Assembly (NCBI GenBank): GCA_014381785.1
Contig: JACNKZ010000055.1
Span: 36,937 to 100,936, forward strand
DNA length: 64,000 bases
Origin: Kiritimatiellota bacterium
Lineage (GTDB): Bacteria > Verrucomicrobiota > Kiritimatiellia > Kiritimatiellales > Tichowtungiaceae
Reading direction: 5' to 3'
Within the stretch, counting starts at the first letter, position 1. Each line of letters opens with the position of its first letter. Below are positions 60,350-64,000 of the stretch, in pieces. The notes beneath the pieces were generated by a model. The model had not been told where the DNA came from and made no database searches. It was given only the letters and a program-made list of their open reading frames with translations. The position numbers and the translations under genes are program-made.

Positions 60350-61189
60350 ATGCTACCACTACTTATTTCAGCGGCTGTTTCAGCTGCATCCGTTGCCGCC
60401 TGTGTTCTTACAAACACGAAATCGGAAACCGCCGGGTTCTGCGGAGTCGCCGGGTTTTTTGTTACCTACTTTCTGGTCGGGTTTCTGGTCCGCCGAAAAG
60501 TCAAAGCCGTTCAGAACGAACTGCAGGAACAGATGGAGAGCGGCCAGAAACGGATGAGCCGGAAAATTCAACAGTTCCAGAGCAAGCCCAACGGCAACAT
60601 CAAAGCCATACAGCGCCAGCTCGAAAAAGATCAGATGGAAATGATCAGCAGCGCGCTCGATTTCACCAAGCGTCTGGAGCCGTTCAAAAAATGGAGCACC
60701 CTGATGGGGCGGCAGATTGACACCATACGCATGCAGTTCCTCTATCAACTGAAAGAGTTCGAGCAGGTTGATGAACTCCTCGCGAAAAAGGGCCTGTTCA
60801 AGGGGCCCATGATGATGGAGCCCATCACCCTTGCCATGAAAATGGCGCGGCAGTACAAAAACGATGATATCAAGGGTGCTGAAAAAACCTTCAAACGCCG
60901 CATCAAGTGGTTTCGCGGAAGCCGGGGAAGCCTGCTTTACGGGCTGATGTCCTGGATCTACATGAAACAGGGCGAATCTGAAAAGGCGCGGCAGCTACTT
61001 CTCAAAGGAAAGGAAGCGACCAGCAACGAGGCGCTTGCGAGTAACTGGCAGCTGCTTTCAAACAACAAAGATAAAAGCTTCTCGAATGCCGGCCTCGGCG
61101 AAGAGTGGTACGCCCTCTATCTGGAAAACCCGCCGACTCCCAAACCGCAGCGGATGCGCGGGGACGCACGCGGCGGCCGAGGATTTTAA
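60350..61189 (+). CDS. Membrane-anchored helical protein, unknown
   Basis: 279 residues. Two hydrophobic helices (about 1-20 and 28-48) are followed by a charged coiled-coil stretch (about 55-100) and a helical region with TPR-like features (ITLAMKMARQYKNDDIKGAEK and LLYGLMSWIYMKQGESEKARQLLLK). The C-terminus is Arg/Gly-rich. GAGG stands about ten bases before the ATG. No function known. Confidence 0.65.
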   Translation: MLPLLISAAVSAASVAACVLTNTKSETAGFCGVAGFFVTYFLVGFLVRRKVKAVQNELQEQMESGQKRMSRKIQQFQSKPNGNIKAIQRQLEKDQMEMISSALDFTKRLEPFKKWSTLMGRQIDTIRMQFLYQLKEFEQVDELLAKKGLFKGPMMMEPITLAMKMARQYKNDDIKGAEKTFKRRIKWFRGSRGSLLYGLMSWIYMKQGESEKARQLLLKGKEATSNEALASNWQLLSNNKDKSFSNAGLGEEWYALYLENPPTPKPQRMRGDARGGRGF

Positions 61190-61244
61190 CAGCCTCACCG
61201 CCCGGGCCCTCCCGCCCCAATAAAATCATCTCTCGCAGATACAT

Positions 61245-61278
61245 AAAAAAGCCCCGTTCTTTCGAGCGGGGCTTTTTA
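61245..61278. terminator. Bidirectional terminator between convergent genes
   Basis: AAAAAGCCCCG ... CGGGGCTTTTT with an inner CT-TTCG-AG tetraloop. It separates the gene ending at 61189 from rph. Confidence 0.9.
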
Positions 61279-61331
61279 CATGCCCACTTCGCGCCGTTGC
61301 GGCTTAAGTGAGCATTGCGGACGGGCGAGAG

Positions 61332-62105
61332 CTATGCTTTCTGCGCTTCGAAGAGCTCGTTGATGCCCTTTTCAGCGAGGTCCATCATCTGGCTCATCTG
61401 CTCTTTGGTGAAGGGTTCTTCTTCGGCGGTGCCCTGCACTTCGACCAACCGGCCGGAGGCAGTCATCACGACGTTCATGTCGACTTCCGCTTTAGAGTCT
61501 TCGAAGTAGTTCAAATCGAGAACCGGGACGCCTTTGTAGATACCAACACTAATGGCGGCGATGGCCTCTTTGATCGGATCTTCTTTGAGAAGGCCCTCTT
61601 CCATCAGGCGGTCGACCGCCAGACGCAGCGCAACGTAAGCGCCGGTGATCGAGGCGGTGCGGGTTCCGCCGTCAGCCTGAATGACATCGCAGTCGATGGT
61701 GATCTGGCGCTTGCCGAGCTTCTGCAGGTCGACCACGGCGCGCAGGGCGCGGCCGATCAGGCGCTGAATTTCCATGGTGCGTCCGCCGATGCGGCCGGTT
61801 TCGCGGCGGCAGCGGTCGGAGGTGGCGCTCGGCAACATACCGTACTCGCAGGTGAGCCAGCCGCCGGCTACATTCTGCGCGCGCATCCACGGCGGAATGC
61901 TTTCGTCCACGCTGGCCGCGCAGATCACTTTGGTATTGCCCATTTCGACCAGCACGGAGGCTTTGGCGTTGATGGTAAAGTCGCGCGTAAATTTCACGGT
62001 CCGCAATTCGTCGGGAGTCCGTCCGTCATATCTTTTTTCTTCCACGTTGATAAACTCCTCGAGGTTGATGCCGGTATTGATCTTGTTAAATAGTTTTTTG
62101 CTCAT
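61332..62105 (-). CDS. rph: Ribonuclease PH
   Basis: 257 residues. [10 protein letters not shown] is the family start, and [20 protein letters not shown] and [19 protein letters not shown] are the catalytic motifs. It trims 3' ends of tRNA by phosphorolysis. ATG 62105 (MSKKLF) is preferred; upstream ATGs at 62114 and 62150 give no family match. A perfect palindrome (62145) lies upstream. Confidence 0.95.
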   Translation of the reverse strand: MSKKLFNKINTGINLEEFINVEEKRYDGRTPDELRTVKFTRDFTINAKASVLVEMGNTKVICAASVDESIPPWMRAQNVAGGWLTCEYGMLPSATSDRCRRETGRIGGRTMEIQRLIGRALRAVVDLQKLGKRQITIDCDVIQADGGTRTASITGAYVALRLAVDRLMEEGLLKEDPIKEAIAAISVGIYKGVPVLDLNYFEDSKAEVDMNVVMTASGRLVEVQGTAEEEPFTKEQMSQMMDLAEKGINELFEAQKA

Positions 62106-62233
62106 AAGGCCGCCCATTATCCTGATGAATGCTCCGATTGCAATTTCCAATGCTTGGAAGAAGGCAACGCCTTCATCCGGCTACTGGAGTTGTTTAACCG
62201 CGAATCACGCGGATCAGTGCGGGCCAGGTTTTC

Positions 62234-62304
62234 ACCACGAAATACACGAACCACACGAAAACAGGTTCAGATCGGCCTTTCGTGTGGTTCGTGTATTTCG
62301 TGGT
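62234..62304. repeat. Long perfect inverted repeat, 27-bp arms
   Basis: Arm 1 62234-62260 and arm 2 62278-62304 are exact reverse complements with a 17-base spacer. The arms begin ACCACGAAATACACGAACC. It lies between rph and the helicase gene and could form a strong hairpin. Similar CACGAAATACACGAA sequences recur in environmental bacterial genomes (from memory). Confidence 0.9.
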
Positions 62305-62311
62305 AAACACT

Positions 62312-63571
<1,260 letters not shown>

Positions 63572-64000
63572 GTGTTCTTCTTTTCCCGTCCGGTATCTAA
63601 AAATCTAAGCCATGCGGACGGTGCAGGAAAAGAAGGGGCCGCGAAAAACGGGCCAAGTGAGCGGGGGTTGTAGGCGCATTCCCCTCTGGTGTCAACCTAA
63701 CTTTCCAATGTCTGGAACTGACTGCGTCAGGGCTGGCTGTTTTTTTCGGCTCTTCTCGGAAGTGTGTCGCAAAGGCCTCTTCATTGCGAATGAGCATGAG
63801 AGGGAAGGCTTTTTACAAAATCATGGACAGCAAAATCATTTTTAAATCAATGGGGTTGGGAAGGTTGTAGCCGAGACCCTCGGTCTCGGAGCAGGAATCA
63901 TCTGCCCACAGTGCTGCAGCGTTACAGGCGGGCGGATCCCGACTCAAAAAAAAGACACCCAATTATACGCACCCAACAGCTAAGACCCTCTTCCTAATAA
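63572..64000. other. Intergenic region at the right edge
   Basis: 429 bases with no convincing gene. It has a palindrome variant (63703: TTCCAA-TGT-CTGGAA) and a perfect hairpin CCGAGACC-CTC-GGTCTCGG (63871-63889). The helicase promoter probably lies at the left end. Confidence 0.4.

Noticed and set aside
63597-63797. 66-residue frame at the right edge
   Set aside because: No motif, poor start context and overlap with the likely helicase promoter.

Overview
The window looks like chromosomal DNA from a Gram-negative bacterium of the PVC superphylum, most likely the Kiritimatiellota/Verrucomicrobiota side. That placement is an inference. It rests on a Kdo transferase (LPS), diaminopimelate epimerase, very large secreted proteins with CotH, lamin-tail and chitobiase-like domains, and C-terminal modules of the 'DxDGDGLPDxWE ... 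NPTN' type common in that group. There is no plasmid, phage, IS transposase, CRISPR array or rRNA. One RNA gene was found, a tRNA-Cys. Most genes lie on the minus strand.

Layout. 1-1299: a truncated PTS fusion (IIA-HPr-enzyme I). 1714-7449: a 1911-residue secreted CotH protein. 7.6-20.2 kb: mostly housekeeping genes (gap, site-2 protease, glycerate kinase, waaA, xerC/D-type recombinase, topA, dprA, a secreted serine protease, a PD-(D/E)XK-like protein, aroB). 20.2-23.4 kb: two tandem secreted protease-like paralogues. 23.4-34.5 kb: tsaB/tsaE, a TIGR03790-like protein, an M28/glutaminyl-cyclase-like lipoprotein, recA, a 2H phosphoesterase, an ABC-F ATPase, a DapA-family enzyme, a methyltransferase, carboxynorspermidine decarboxylase and infA. 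34.5-44.9 kb: two flavoproteins, a SulP transporter, carboxynorspermidine synthase, speA and a membrane pyrophosphatase. 45-54 kb: lipB, gcvH, tRNA-Cys, panC, a secreted metalloprotease, panB, folK, dapF and ligA. 54-63.6 kb: two MscS-like channels, parB, clpX-clpP-tig, a small membrane protein, rph and a DEAD-box helicase.

Functional links. speA, carboxynorspermidine synthase and nspC (all within about 9.4 kb) form the carboxyspermidine route to spermidine, which needs no S-adenosylmethionine decarboxylase. lipB and gcvH make and carry lipoyl groups. panB and panC serve pantothenate synthesis. tig-clpP-clpX is a standard protein-quality cluster. Four secreted proteins share one C-terminal module.

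The most notable signal is a short, highly iterated DNA palindrome, TTCCAA-NNN-TTGGAA. I count 24 perfect copies by eye from 11.1 to 62.2 kb, plus about 20 close variants, against far less than one expected by chance. All 24 spacers fit KGN on one strand, so the core is TTCCAAKGNTTGGAA and each copy has a direction. Copies sit inside conserved genes in all three reading frames (peptides FQxLE, SNxWK, FPxxG), so the DNA and not the peptide is conserved. Neighbouring copies are spaced at about 21, 31.5, 42, 52.5, 73.5, 94.5, 115.5 and 147 bp, which are whole numbers of helical turns. I see no copy in the large CotH gene or the tandem protease paralogues. Other observations are a TopA with three repeats in place of zinc fingers, a LigA without its zinc-finger cysteines, a 42-bp in-frame repeat running into a lipoprotein signal peptide, and a tsaB 3'-end remnant that records a tandem duplication.
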